NCBI RefSeq assembly: GCF_043290135.1
Contig: NC_134710.1
Coordinates: 142,180,832 to 142,244,831, forward strand
Direction of reading: 5' to 3'
Source of the DNA: Rhipicephalus microplus
Lineage: Eukaryota > Arthropoda > Arachnida > Ixodida > Ixodidae
DNA: 64,000 bases
The translations under genes were made by a program, and so were the position numbers. Numbering within the stretch: the stretch's first letter is position 1; each line of letters starts with the position of its first letter. Positions 22,332 through 33,139 of the stretch are shown here, one piece after another. The notes beneath the pieces were generated by a model. That model saw only the letters and a program-made list of their open reading frames with translations, searched no databases and was not told the DNA's origin.

Positions 22332-23024
22332 AGGAATTTCAAGAAGTTGACGTAGTCCGCTGACATGGGTACTTTGCCGGTAGCGTGGTGCGCTCCATTT
22401 GAAGGCGCACCACTCGGCACGCATGAGCAGTTTGTTTAATATACACGAGAGCGCTATGTTTGTATACACCAGTACGCTGTGAAGTTCTCCTTTTCGATAC
22501 GCAATTTCCAGCCACACATCGCGTCTAGTAGATTATACCAGCTTTAACGGCTTTTGAAAGAAGAAAATCGGCAGGTTCCACGTACCATGGGAGTCATTGG
22601 TATGTGAAGCATGCGGACGGAAGGGGAATGTGGTGAATTTTTTTAAGCAAGTGAAGTGTTACGTACTGACGCTAAAGATGTGTACAAATTCTGCACGCAC
22701 ATTCTTACCGAACCGTCGCATATGTTTTATATATTAAGTTGGTCACAGTCGCGTAACCATGACAACTACAATGTGGACACCAACAGCACCAGAAGTGGTA
22801 AGCTGATAGGTAGATGGCGCTCGTGCTATGTAAATCAACTACAATTGACGCCTAACAATTAACTACAATAAAAATTAGCCGTACGTGACGCCTGTATCGC
22901 AAAACTTCATGTGTAATGTTTATAAAATTATACAGCCAGCACTGCAACCAGAATTGACGTTTCACCAACACTACAACTAAGTAGGGTCTTCCCCAATGCA
23001 CCTTCGAAACATGGCGTGGCTCTG
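22332..23024. other. DGAT1 3' untranslated region and intergenic sequence
   Basis: There is no coding sequence or known repeat. The likely 3' UTR runs to a polyadenylation signal at 22867-22872. The rest, up to the end of the CR1-like LINE, shows nothing I can name. Confidence 0.5.
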
Positions 23025-23259
23025 TTTTATTTCTTTATTTTCAATACTGTAATCCCTATCGGTCTGTTAAAAGGTGGGGCAGTTTACAATACTGAAAAAT
23101 TAAATGCAAAAACACGTTAAAATATACAAACAGCATAGCACAAACAGCGCAATGTCAACTAAAACAAAACAAAAAACACAGGCTTACACGGTGCGAAAAA
23201 AATTATACAACAGCACTGTAGTTATACATTGTAGGTATTTAGATAATATACACACAGTA

Positions 23260-24837
23260 ACTGCAGATTTTTGTCCAAACTTCCGAGCGAAATCACACGA
23301 TGAAATATTTCCGAGCTTAGTTTATTCCATAAGAGACAGTTATCGTGCACTCCACCCGGCATTTTCTTACCTTTCCACCTTTCTTATAAAAAATCAGCCC
23401 CCTCCCTCGTCTTCAGTTGTCTTCACCAAAAAAGAATGCTTGCAGACATAAACTCGGGATACGTAGGGTCGTACAACATAAAGGTGGAAGGATCGAGGTG
23501 ATACTCTGCCTGGAAACGACAAGTAGGTCTGGGATTGATGCTAAGCATTCCATGGTACAAATTTTAGTCTTGTTAATTTTCTGCGTGATGCTAAACTTGC
23601 AAGGTTTACCTTATTAATCAGTGCAGTGATGGATTCCATCATTTTGTACTTGGAAAAATAAAGCGTGCTTCAAGACTCTGCACTCGCTCGATCTGATTTA
23701 TTAGAGTTGGTCGCTACGGGTACCACACTATAACCACGTACTCCGGGGTGGGTCAAGCAACCGTAGTGTAAGCCTTAAGCGTTACATCAGGAGATGCCTG
23801 CTTTAGTTTGCGTCGTAGCATTCCCAGCTTTCGCTGAGCTGATCCACAAATGTTAGCAACATGATAAGCCATGCGTGATAGTAACACCTAAGTATTCATC
23901 TTCATTGCACACCAAATTTCCGTACTCCCAATTTTATGAGTAAATTGTGACGGGGATTGCTTTGTTGTGACATCATTCAGACTGATTTTTCGAAGTTTGC
24001 ATGTCATGTTGTACACACCAATCATAAATTTTGTTTAATGATTCATTTAACAAGGATTGTTCATGGGCACTCTTAAGACGGCAAAATAACAAACAGTCGT
24101 TTGCAAGGAGGCGAACTTCAATCTGTGGATCCACATTAGCAGCAATATCATTGGCATAAAGCAAAAATAACAGGGGTCCTATCACAGAACCTTGGGGCAC
24201 CTCAGAGTTGACAGGCAATCAAGCTGAGTATTCATCAGCTATTTTCACAAATTGACGCATATTACACAAATACGCCTCTATCCATTTTATGACCATGGGG
24301 CATATCTCATACGTTTTCAGTTTTCGTATCAGTTTCACTTGGTACACCTTATCAAACACCTTAGAGAATTCTAAGGCAATAACGTCCACTTGTTCCTTCT
24401 CGTTTATAGCATTTGAGAAATAATGTGTTGTCTGAAAGGGTTGTGTAAATGTTGATAAGCGTTTGCAAAAACCATGTTGCTTGGAATTAAAAAGATTTTC
24501 TTTTGCGTACTGGAGCAAATATTTGCTGATGACATGTTCAAGTAGCTTTCATGCAGTGCATGTTATAGGACCGTAATTATTTACTTTTATTTTTTTCCGG
24601 CTTCTAAGATTGGAACGACGTGACCTATCAACCAATCATCCGGTAAGGTGGCCCGTTTTAAGAAATGCTGTAAATATTTCTGCTAAAATATTAGAGACCC
24701 ATTCACTGTAGCGTTTTAGACAGGCATTCAGTATTTCATCGAGACCAGAACTTTTTCTCACATCTAAATTAATCAGGAGTGCTCCAATTCCTCCTTCAAA
24801 ATTATCATATCACTTGGACGTTCTTCGTTTACCTGAG
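23260..24837 (-). pseudogene. CR1-like LINE reverse transcriptase
   Basis: Recognisable motifs are TQPFQTTHYFSNAINE, VIALEFSKVFDKVYQVKLI, then QGSVIGPLLFLLYANDI. The catalytic FADD box reads LLANDCLLF, so one catalytic Asp is Asn. The C-terminal part includes DEYLGVTITHGL and SSAKAGNATTQTKAGIS, with several stops. Further decayed coding sequence can be followed to about 23260. It is dead both by stops and by the catalytic change. Confidence 0.87.
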
Positions 24838-24931
24838 GGTGCCCGTGTGCACAGATTTGGGTGCACGTTAAAGAACCCCAAGTAGTCGAAATCACCGGAG
24901 CCCTCCACTACATCGTCTCTCATAATAATAT

Positions 24932-25072
24932 TGTTACGGAAATGAAGTAAACAAATAGGGAGGACACAATCAGCTGAGGGGTGCGTGAGGGTGCCAATCA
25001 GCCATTGTGACTCTTGCCTGTGGCTTTTCCTCTATAAAAGCATTTTGTACAGAAGTAATCAACCCCGTAACA
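24932..25072 (+). repeat. Gypsy-D 5' LTR with TATA box
   Basis: The LTR starts TGTTACGG and ends CGTAACA. TATAAAA lies at 25033-25039. In the 3' LTR the same site reads TGTAAAA. A TGGTGAGAGGTGCTGGG primer-binding-like sequence follows from 25076. Confidence 0.93.
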
Positions 25073-25144
25073 TATTGGTGAGAGGTGCTGGGTAACCATC
25101 AGGCAACGAAGCTCCGCAGCGGACGTCGCATCGGTTTTCCAGCC

Positions 25145-26069
25145 ATGGCCAATGCTGAGCCCTCCGCATCAACGTCAGCGTCTCCGACGAACACGGCGTC
25201 GCAACCAAACGTTTTCCCGCCACTTAAGGATCCCGCTACATTCTGCGGGACTGATGGCATCGACGTTAATGATTGGTTGGCCATGTTAGAACAAGTGAGT
25301 GTGCCAAACAGATGGGATCCCACACTTCGGTTGGCTAGTGTGCTCTTCGAACTCCCAAGCTGGGACCAATGCAAAGAAAAGATGCGAGAGGTGTTTGGTG
25401 AAACCGCCAGTCGTAAGATCGCCACCAAAAAGGAATTTGCCAGCCGTGCCGAATCCCCAACAGAATCACACCTCGCATACATTCAGGACGTGCTGGCCCT
25501 CGGCCGAAAGGCCGAAAGTGGCTTTACAGAAGGTGACAAGGTCGCGCATGTCCTGAAAGGGATTTCCGACGATGCGTTCAATCTCCTGATATGCAAGGGC
25601 TGTTCCACCGTGGACGCGATCATCAAAGAGCGTCGTCAGTTTGAGCAAGTAAAAAGTCGCCGCATTCTGCAAACATTCACCCGACTTCCAAACACCGCTG
25701 CAACATTGACCTGCGAGGACCAGTCCGCGCCACAACGCCCGTCGCCGCCTGGAGACCTGACACGCATTGTTCGTCGCGAATTGTAAGCAATGGCGCCCTC
25801 GGTGTTCTATTCGCGCAGAACCGATACCACTCCTGTTACTGTTCCTCTTGTTCAAGCCATCGTGCGCCAGGAGCTTAAAAACATCGGAGTGCATTCCGTG
25901 TACCATGTCACCACGCCCATAGTCAGCGAACGCCCTTTCGCGATGCCTTCCTCCAACCGACGGTTTTCTCCACGTACCCGCAACCCGATTGAGGGGTGAA
26001 CTGCAGATGAACGCCCTATATGTTTCAACTGCCACCACGTTGGACACATTGCTCGTTACTGCCGCAACA
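25145..26069 (+). pseudogene. Gypsy-D gag with zinc knuckle
   Basis: The natural start is ATG 25145 (MANAEPSASTSAS), 73 bp after the LTR. The capsid-like frame is open to 25786 with PATFCGTDGIDVNDWLAMLE, and ESHLAYIQDVLALGRKAESG. Compared with the other gags, the LWY/LWF helix region is shortened after SVLFELPSW, suggesting a deletion. The remainder lies in other frames. The knuckle C-FN-C-HHVG-H-IARY-C is at about 26016-26063. Confidence 0.85.
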
Positions 26070-26092
26070 CATGGTCCTCGGCCACTCGTGCA

Positions 26093-26126
26093 ACGACCCA
26101 TGTGTTGCGGCACATGGGTCGTTGTG
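26093..26126. repeat. perfect 14-bp-arm hairpin in Gypsy-D
   Basis: CAACGACCCATGTG is followed by a 6-base spacer (TTGCGG) and its exact reverse complement CACATGGGTCGTTG. Nearby, related words (TGTTGCGGCACAT, GTGTTGCGCACATCGATGG) are repeated up to about 26190. It lies between the zinc knuckle and protease. Confidence 0.95.
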
Positions 26127-26439
26127 TGTTGCGGCACATCGACGGCACCGCCCACACCATGTGTTGCGCACATCGATGGTACCACCCACACCTTTTCACT
26201 GGCCGAAGAGTCCAATGCCATTGACCTATCTCGGAACACACTGGGTACAGCGGCTCGCCTTCACCACGTGGGCACCAGTCTCATTCGCCGCAGATACGCC
26301 GTTCATTGTCTTGTTCGCCACGGCCACGGCACTTCTCTTCCCCCGTGGCTTCCGGCCGCATCATCTCCGAAAACTGAGAAATGCAGCCCCCGGAGATGGT
26401 ACTGCATTGACGACTTCCACAGCAAATCCTCTCTTCATT

Positions 26440-26790
26440 CCCACCAGACGAAGTGTAATAGACGTTGAAGTAGACGGCGTACCTGTACAAGCACTTGTAG
26501 ACACTGGCGCAAGCATTTTGGTCATGAGCTGAAGCCTACTCACACGTTTAAAGAAAGTTCTGACACCAGCGGCTGCCCAAATGCTCCGTGTGGCCGATGG
26601 CGGCATGCCGATGGTTGTCGGTCTGTGCACTGCCCGCTTAAGTATAAAGGACCACACTACTTCTGCCATTCTAGCCGTGATTGACCACTTTCTTATGACG
26701 TTATCCTAGGCCTGGACTTCTCGAATTATTCTGCTCTTATCGATTGTGCTACCGGCGTCCTTCAGCTAGAGCTGCCTCAGATAGTCGCTG
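26440..26790 (+). pseudogene. Gypsy-D aspartic protease
   Basis: The active site reads VQALVDTGASILVMS near 26485-26529, with Asp-Thr-Gly present. A TGA at 26530-26532 follows at once, where the family usually has a residue before L. The frame continues with MLRVADGGMPMVVGLCTARL, and the second hallmark (LGLDFS) appears after a further change near 26685-26720. Confidence 0.85.
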
Positions 26791-26930
26791 AAAATCACAC
26801 TGCCCCGCCGCGCCTGTGCCCTCTTCAGGATGTACGGCTGTCGCCTCAGGCCGCCACCTACGTCGTTTTCACCGCACAGCCACAGGTTCCCGATGGTCAA
26901 TATGTCCTCTTTCCTCCCACCGACATCCTT

Positions 26931-28877
26931 TTGAGCCGAAACATCGCCATTCCCCATAAGCTTGTGACTGTCACTGACAACTGTACCTCGCTCCCACTTC
27001 TCAATTTTAGCTTGTGCCCTCAAGTGCTTCCTCGTGGCATGTTCTTGACCAGCGTATCTAATGCTGACGAATTCAAAATAGCGGCTCTCACCACCGAGAT
27101 TGATTTACTTCAGTATCCTGTAGCTAACAGCACCTGTTCTCGGCCAGATCGTATCTCGAAGATGATTGCATCCGACCTCAATCCTGCGCAAGCCAATGAC
27201 ATCCATCACCTTCTCGCGTCATATATCGACATTTTTTATTTCGACGACAGACCTCTAGGGCAAACATTTAGTGTTCAACACCGTATAAACACTGGTGACG
27301 CAAGTCTTATTCGCCGACGCCCCTATCGTGTCTCCCACACTGAGCGCAGAGTTATCCAAGCGGAAGTTGACAAAATGCTCAACAAAGGTGTAATAGAACC
27401 ATCAAGTAGTTCTTGGGCCTCCCCTGTCGTCCTTGTGAAGAAAAAGGACGGTACCTGGCGCTTTTTCGTTGACTATCGCCACCTCAATAAGATCACGCGA
27501 AAAGACGTATACCCGCTACCACGTATCGATGACGTGTTAGACTGCTTGCACGGCACTACATACTTCTCGCTTACTGATCTTTGGTCCAGCTACTGGCAGA
27601 TTTTGTCGATGAGATGGTCCGCGAGAAGATGGCCTTCATTACACCCGATGGTTTATACCAGTTTTAGGTCATGCCTTTTGGACTATGTAACGCCCCTGCC
27701 ACATTCGAACGAATGATGGACTCTCTCCTGAGAGGTTATAAGTGGTCTACTTGTCTCTGTTACCTAGACGATGTGATAGTCATCTCCTCTACTTTCGATA
27801 GCCACCTAACCCGTCTCGCTGCAATCCTCGTAGTCTTCAAAACAGCTGGGTTACAACTCAACTCCAAGAAATGCCAATTTGGCCGCCGTCAGATTACCAT
27901 TCTGGACCATCTTGTAAACGCCGATGGCATCCAACAAGATCTCCCCCAAAATCTATGTCATCCGTAGCATTCCGGTGCCCCACTCTACATCCGACGTCCG
28001 GAGCTTCATCGGCTTATGTTCCTACTTTCGCCGTTTTGTGAAAAACTTCGCCGACGTTGCTAGGCCACTCATAGATTTGCTGAAGAAGGGTAGCATATTC
28101 TCATGGGGCCCTGAGCAGGCTCAAGCGTTCACCGCTCTCATCGGCTACTTAACTATGCCCCCCATACTTGCCCACATTAATCCTTCTGCTGCCACAGAAG
28201 TCCGCACCGACGCCAGTGGCCACGGTATTGGCGCAGTTCTCGCTCAGCGGCACCACGGCAGACAGTGCGTGTTAGCTTACGCCAGCCGCCTGCTTTCTCC
28301 CTTTGAGAGTAATTATTCCATCACTGAGAGAGAGTGTTTAGCTTTAGTTCGGGCCGTCGCCAAGTTCCAGCCATATTTATATGGTCGCATAGTCTCAGTC
28401 GTTACAGACCACCACGCCCTCTTCTGGCTGACTTCTCGGAAGGATCTGACTGGACGTCTGGGTCGCTGGGCTCTGAGGCTCCAGAAATTTTCGTTTAGCG
28501 TCAGCTACAAGTCTGGCCGTTTGCACAAGGACGCAGACTGTCTTTCTCGTCATCCGGTGGATCCTCCTGATCACGTTGGGGCTTACCTGGAGAGCAGCGT
28601 AATGGTGTTTACTGATCTCGGCGATATGCGCATTGAAAAACGACGGGATGAGTCAGTGCGCACTATCATCGACGCCATTAAGTCTGACAGCCATGACGCT
28701 CAATTCCGTATGTTCGTGCTGCATGACGGCATCCTCTACCGCCGCAACGTCAGCACTGAAGGCCCTGAGCTTCTGCTTGTCATTCCTCGTCATCTACGGC
28801 CTGCCATACTTGAACAACTTCACGACGCGCCAACAGCGGGACACATTGGTGTTTCCCGCACATACAATCGGATGTGA
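26931..28877 (+). pseudogene. Gypsy-D reverse transcriptase and RNase H
   Basis: The part to 27716 has RRPYRVSHTERRVIQAEVDK, SWASPVVLVKKKDGTWRFFV, and [17 protein letters not shown]. Damage near 27600-27670 shifts the frame. The next part has [18 protein letters not shown] and the catalytic LCYLDDVIVI. A third frame, from 27924, gives [49 protein letters not shown] and VVTDHHALFWL. All catalytic acids are visible, spread over three frames. Confidence 0.9.
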
Positions 28878-29926
28878 CGCCGGTTTTTCTGGCCAGGATT
28901 GTACCGCAGCTTGCGTCGATATGTCGCCACTTGCGACCTCTGCCAGCGCCGGAAAAGACCTTCTTTGCGGCCAGCTGGATATCTTCATGCAATTGAAGTA
29001 CCATTTGAACCATTGCATCGCATGGGACTCGACCTTAATTCTTGGCCCTTTTCCGACGACGACACTGGAAAATAAATGGATCGCCGTCGCCACAGATTAT
29101 GCGACCCGTTACGCGATAACAAAGGCCATGCCAAGCAGTTGCGCCACTGACGTCACGGATTTTCTTCTTCATGACGTCATCTTACACCACGGTGCACCCC
29201 GACAGCTGCTTACGGACCGCGGCCGCCTTTTCTTGATCGAAGGAGGTTGTCGACAACTCTGGACGTGTGCTAGAGCGCATAAGCTATCTACCGCCTACCA
29301 CCCACAAACTAGTGGCCTAACTGAACGTCTCAACCACACGCTCACAGAGATGCTTTCGATGTACGTCTCCGAAGGTCGTCGTGACTGGGACACCAAGTTG
29401 GCCTATGTGACTTTCGCATATAATTCCTCTCGACATGACACCACGGGATTCTCACCTTTTATCTTTGCATGGTCGTGACGTCATTTTGCCATTTGAAACC
29501 ACCTTGCCTCTCAAGCCATCTGCTTCCGAGTACGTTCGCGAAGCCATTGATCGGGCTCACATGGCTCACCAAGTTGCCTAGTCTCGTCTCACCAGGTCAC
29601 AGGATATGCAAAAAGCCCGCTACGACCACCGGCATCGTAATATAATGTTTGCCCCAGGTGACCGCTTGGTTCTCTGGTCACCATGTCGCCGTGCAGGTCT
29701 CTCCGAAAAACTTTTGTTTCGATACACAGGACCCTATTTAGTCTTACGCCAAGTTAGCGACGTCAACTACGAGATAGCGCGATTGCACTCCAATACGTTA
29801 CCGAGTTCGTCATTTGTTTACATTGTACATGTTTCTCGCATCAAACCCTACTTCTGTCACATTTCTCCAGACTCGCGTCGAGATGGCGCTCCAACGCCCG
29901 GGCGTCCTGTTACGGAGATGAAGTAA
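28878..29926 (+). pseudogene. Gypsy-D integrase
   Basis: A TGA at 28875-28877 interrupts the zinc module, which continues as FWPGLYRSLRRYVATCDLCQ. Later frames show GLDL for the first Asp, LLTDRGRLFL for the second and SGLTERLNHTLTEML for Glu, so the triad is retained. The tail (29606-29926) has the GPY module RYTGPYLVLRQVSDVNYEIA and HVSRIKPYF. Confidence 0.88.
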
Positions 29927-30048
29927 AGGAAGAGGAAGGACACAATCAGCTGAGAAGTGCGCGAGGGTTCTAATCAGCCATTGTGACTCTTGCCTGTGGC
30001 TTTTCCTCTGTAAAAGTATTTCGTACAGAAGTCACCGACCCTGTAACA
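29908..30048 (+). repeat. Gypsy-D 3' LTR
   Basis: It is 141 bp, from TGTTACGG to TGTAACA, and is followed by the ATAT duplication and the rest of the split SINE. Confidence 0.94.
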
Positions 30049-30169
30049 ATATGGTGGTTTCGGAACATAAACCCCACATATTATTATCATTTACCTGAGT
30101 GTCTTCAGCAAAACATTCACGTTTGGTGGGAATTACATTGACAAAGTAGTTGTTAAATGCCTCATCCAT

Positions 30170-30403
30170 GCCCCGCCGCGGTGGTCTAGTGGCTAAGGTA
30201 CTCGGCTGCTGACCCGCAGGTCGCGGGTTCGATTCCCGGCTGCGGCGGCTGCATTTCCGATGGAGGCGGAAATGTAGGCCCGTGTGCTCAGATTTGGGCG
30301 CACGTTAAAGAACCCCAGGTGGTCGAAATTTCCGGAGCCCTCCACTACGGCGTCTCTCATAATCATATGGTGGTTTTGGGACGTTAAACCCCACAAATCA
30401 ATC
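30170..30403 (+). mobile_element. complete tRNA-derived SINE with 15-bp target duplication
   Basis: A 234-bp unit lies between two copies of AAATGCCTCATCCAT (30155-30169 and 30404-30418). The head (30170-30250) is tRNA-like, starting GCCCCGCCGCGGTGG. The body carries the words GGTTTTGGGACGTTAAACCCC and a TCAATCA-type tail. This is the reference copy for the others here (1-116, 24838-30089, 40530-40770 and 54346-54583). It is inserted in the linker region of the CR1-like LINE. Confidence 0.95.
30182..30236 (+). promoter_or_regulatory. RNA polymerase III A and B boxes of the SINE
   Basis: TGGTCTAGTGG at 30182-30192 fits the A box and GGTTCGATTCC at 30226-30236 is a consensus B box. Their spacing is close to that of tRNA genes. 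Because the head is followed by a long unrelated body, this is a SINE promoter and not a free tRNA gene. Confidence 0.88.
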
Positions 30404-30418
30404 AAATGCCTCATCCAT

Positions 30419-31480
30419 TCCTAGTGGTTCTTCACGATTTGCCCCATTGCATATTACACTATCTTTGATTTCGAAGAAGACAAGTACCTCCAAAACGTTT
30501 TAGGATTATGGACCATGTAACCAGCCAGCGTAGTTGAAAAGAAATGAGTTCGTGCATGTTTCAACTCTTTCCGTATTCACACGCCACGCCTGAGGAATCT
30601 TTCTGCGTACATTGCGCTGTCGGTGTTTTAAATTAATAATATTGCGGGTTACCCATGGAATGTGCCGCTCAACTCGTTTTAGTTTTCTCGGAATGAAGTG
30701 CGATAAGCAGTATGATACAAGAGACGCCACATTATGTTGACGTGTTTATCACGTAGAAGCATGTCGAACCCCAATTTCTGGGCATCCAAAATTGACGTGC
30801 CATCAGCCCGTTGAAAATCGCAGACGTAGGAAGTCCAAGCGTTTCATTCATCCCACTTAGAACAGCTACTGCTGATTTGTGTTCTGATATTCCGAGTTCA
30901 ACAGGAACATCATGATTGAAAGTTCTATCTGACAAGAATATTAAATGTGGAATTGACTGGCAAAGCTCCTGTATTAATGTTGTATTATCGACTACTTCGA
31001 CAAGGCTATAATTAACCATTAATTTTAGCATTAATTCCACGTGCGAGTGATTTGAAAAACCTGGAATTCTATTACGCCCATCAACACCCAGTAAATTAAA
31101 ATCGCCCATAAGTATTATTCTGCATCTTAAATTGGATTTCACAATTAAATAGACATCGTGTTTTTAAAAAAAGTCTAATAAACTTGTTGGTGCTCTGTAT
31201 AAAACACCCATAAGTATGGTAGCCTGACTAAGGAATAATCTACACTCAATACTTTCATATTCATCGATGTCCGGTTGCAATTCATACTTCAATGTGTTTT
31301 TTTATCAGCAGGGAAACACCACATTCTCTGATCGTCCTGTCCTTGTGAATAACGTTGTAGCGTACGGGGAATACTTCCTCGCTGCCAATTTCAGCGTGCT
31401 ACCAAGTATCTGTTATTCCTATTTCATGAGAGTCATATAGTAAGAATAAGTATTCTAGTTGTTCCTGCTGATGAACAATG
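30419..31480 (-). pseudogene. CR1-like LINE endonuclease and linker
   Basis: The exonuclease-endonuclease-phosphatase fold of LINEs is shown by IILMGDFNLLGVDG (about 31110-31070) and GISEHKSAVAVL, where the usual SDH catalytic triplet has become SEH. The linker has RVERHIPWVTRNIINLKHRQ, typical of the segment before reverse transcriptase. Stops and frame changes are frequent. The start of the endonuclease (31150-31480) is poorly preserved. Confidence 0.82.
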
Positions 31481-31505
31481 CTTCTGGCGTTAAATATTTT
31501 GAGTC

Positions 31506-32244
31506 TTATTTCCTGCGGATTTTTATGTCATGCTCTGTCGCGAGGCAATGAAGCGGAACCCTTAGGTAATCGTACAGGCGTGCCTGGGCGTACAAATATC
31601 CAGTGTAGGCCATTTTATTGATGTATAGCCTGTCATTAACAAGCTTGACTTTCACGCCAGCCTGTTCATCTGATTGAGCAGAGTGCCATAGTTCTTTCCT
31701 TTTATCTTGCGTTTCAGATGAATAGTCATGTGAAATACTTATGCCGGTTCTTTTCAGTTTTCTGCAGTTCTGAAAAAATACTTCTTTTTTGGTGTGGTTA
31801 TAAAGATTCAAAATAATCGGTACATCTCGATCCTTCTTTTGTCCCTGTCTGTGAATTCTTTCAGCTGAGGTTACACGGACAGCGATGCGATCTAATAAAC
31901 TACCCTTTACCACCGAGTTTTCAATTGTTTTTTTTGTTTCATTGGGACTTTCTGGCATGTCGTAAACGATAACGTTATTTCTCATAGCCCAACACGTTGA
32001 GCTATGAGAAACAACGTTATCGAATTCAACAGTTTTTTATTTTGCTGTTTATTTGTCTCTTCCATGTTGCATACTGTGTTCTGAAGCCCTCGCATCTCGC
32101 ACACGCCACGAACACTTTGTCAAGTTTTTGTTCAAGTAACGAAAGCTTAGAATTGATTTGTGTCTGTGATTCAAGAGTTTCTTGTAGCAGTTCTGTGTAA
32201 GGGCTGAGATTAGTCTCGATATCTCCACAAAGTAAGAGTACCAA
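31506..32244 (-). pseudogene. CR1-like LINE ORF1 with 2A-like N-terminus
   Basis: The upstream part (32244-32026) starts with hydrophobic LVLLLC followed by GDIETNLSP and then a coiled-coil-like segment (INSKLSLLEQKLDKVF). After stops, the part 31985-31506 has NNVIVYDMPES and VPIILNLYNHTKKEVFFQNC, the RNA-recognition-like pattern of LINE ORF1 proteins, then DYSSETQDKRKELW. ORF1 proteins bind LINE RNA as nucleic-acid chaperones. No zinc knuckle is visible. Confidence 0.75.
32200..32226 (-). other. degenerate 2A-like ribosome-skipping motif
   Basis: On the minus strand the codons read GDIETNLSP just after a hydrophobic LVLLLC. The 2A consensus is DxExNPGP, with the skip between G and P. Here the first part (DIETN) is perfect but PGP has become LSP, so this copy would not be expected to skip. 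2A-like sequences at LINE ORF N-termini are known in CR1 and trypanosomatid LINEs. Confidence 0.6.
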
Positions 32245-32389
32245 GCATGGTCACAGCAGGCTTATCATATAAGCACAGTAAGCACATATAAGTTCACATA
32301 AGCATATAAGCACAGTTTGTAGAGAGTGCCAGCACAATTAAACAAAGAGAGTCAGCGCTAAATCAAACAGGGAAGCAATAACTAACCTG

Positions 32390-32700
32390 CTAAACAATCC
32401 ATGTGAGTTTAGGCGACATGAGTGCAAAGCTGCTGCTGCTCCCACTGAAGATGAAACGCCACGGTTGCTGCTTTATAGGGCATGAAAGATAACATGATAT
32501 GCCTCCACCCGACAACGCCCACTTTCTTGGCCAAGCGACATCATCCGCTCGGAACCGCAACGCTGAAGAGTTGCTGAAGGGCCCACTGCTTTATTCAGTT
32601 GATGCATAGAATGGGGCGGTTAGCGGCAGGATCTGGAAAACAAACCATGCGCTTTAGGCGACATGACTGCAGAGCTGCTGCCGCTCCCGCAGCGCGCTTT
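32390..32700 (-). repeat. two direct repeats in the LINE 5' region
   Basis: A segment with TTTAGGCGACATGAGTGCA and GCTGCTGCTGCTCCC (about 32396-32455) recurs about 240 bp on, with TTTAGGCGACATGACTGCA and GCTGCTGCCGCTCCC (about 32640-32695). The two lie upstream of ORF1 on the coding strand. They may be tandem promoter monomers, as in some LINE families; that role is inferred. Confidence 0.65.
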
Positions 32701-32784
32701 GACGCATGACAGCGATATTGCCGATGGCCAATTTTAGCGTTTGGTGAGGCATCTAAGACTTTCACGTAATAATGCACCAGAAGG

Positions 32785-33139
32785 CCTCGATCATTTATAG
32801 TTCATATCTTCGAACAGCTATGGTGTTTCGTAAATTGGTTAGACGCACCAACCATATTCGGCGAATGTGCCTCGTGAACGCATCTGACATACGAACAATA
32901 TTGCAGAAAGAACGAGCTAGCGAATGAGGGAACTAGCGTGCCACCGTAAATGATTCCTCCGCGGGAGCTCCAGTCACGTATATAATAGGTCATGAGAAAC
33001 AGCTCGTAAACCGTCGCGCGAATGAAACGTACACGTGAGGTTCCAAAACAATGAATGCCACAACAAACAACGCATGCTTTGCATAGCTGCCTTCGCACGG
33101 CAGGTTGGCTGATTTGTCAACGTAACAGAGCCAGAGAAA
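32785..33139. other. no recognised feature
   Basis: AT-balanced single-copy-looking sequence. No credible exon, RNA or repeat boundary was found. Confidence 0.4.

Larger units (their letters stand above)
24932..30048 (+). mobile_element. Gypsy-D: Ty3/gypsy element with ATAT target duplication
   Basis: Two 141-bp LTRs (24932-25072 and 29908-30048) bound gag, protease, reverse transcriptase, RNase H and integrase. The 4-bp ATAT duplication is exact at 24928-24931 and 30049-30052. By eye the LTRs differ at about 17 of 141 positions, so the insertion is not recent. Premature stops occur in protease, reverse transcriptase and integrase. Confidence 0.95.
24838..30089 (+). mobile_element. 5'-truncated SINE split by Gypsy-D
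   Basis: The SINE body begins at 24838 (GGTGCCCGTGTGCACAG) and is cut at 24931; it resumes at 30053 (GGTGGTTTCGGAACATAAACC) and ends at about 30089. A 10-bp target duplication, TTTACCTGAG, is found at 24828-24837 and 30090-30099. It lacks the tRNA-like head. The outer host is the CR1-like LINE. Confidence 0.9.
23025..32780 (-). mobile_element. CR1-like LINE carrying two SINEs and Gypsy-D
   Basis: Once the insertions are discounted, roughly 4.2 kb of one non-LTR retrotransposon remain on the minus strand. They comprise a 5' region with repeats (about 32250-32780), ORF1 (32244-31506), an apurinic-type endonuclease and linker (about 31480-30419 and 30154-30100), reverse transcriptase (24837-about 23260) and a 3' region ending at 23025. 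Reading continues correctly over each insertion: linker residues EAFNNYFVNV follow the SINE at 30170, and residues from EDTQ continue past the Gypsy-D/SINE block. The order and motifs fit the CR1 group; the exact clade needs a tree. Confidence 0.88.

Noticed and set aside
22327..22332. AATAAA overlapping the DGAT1 stop codon as the real polyadenylation signal
   Set aside because: It would leave almost no 3' UTR; the signal at 22867-22872 is more plausible, though neither is proven.
30181..30260. A tRNA gene (A and B boxes present)
   Set aside because: The boxes belong to a SINE with a 15-bp target duplication; there is no complete cloverleaf and the same unit recurs elsewhere in the window.
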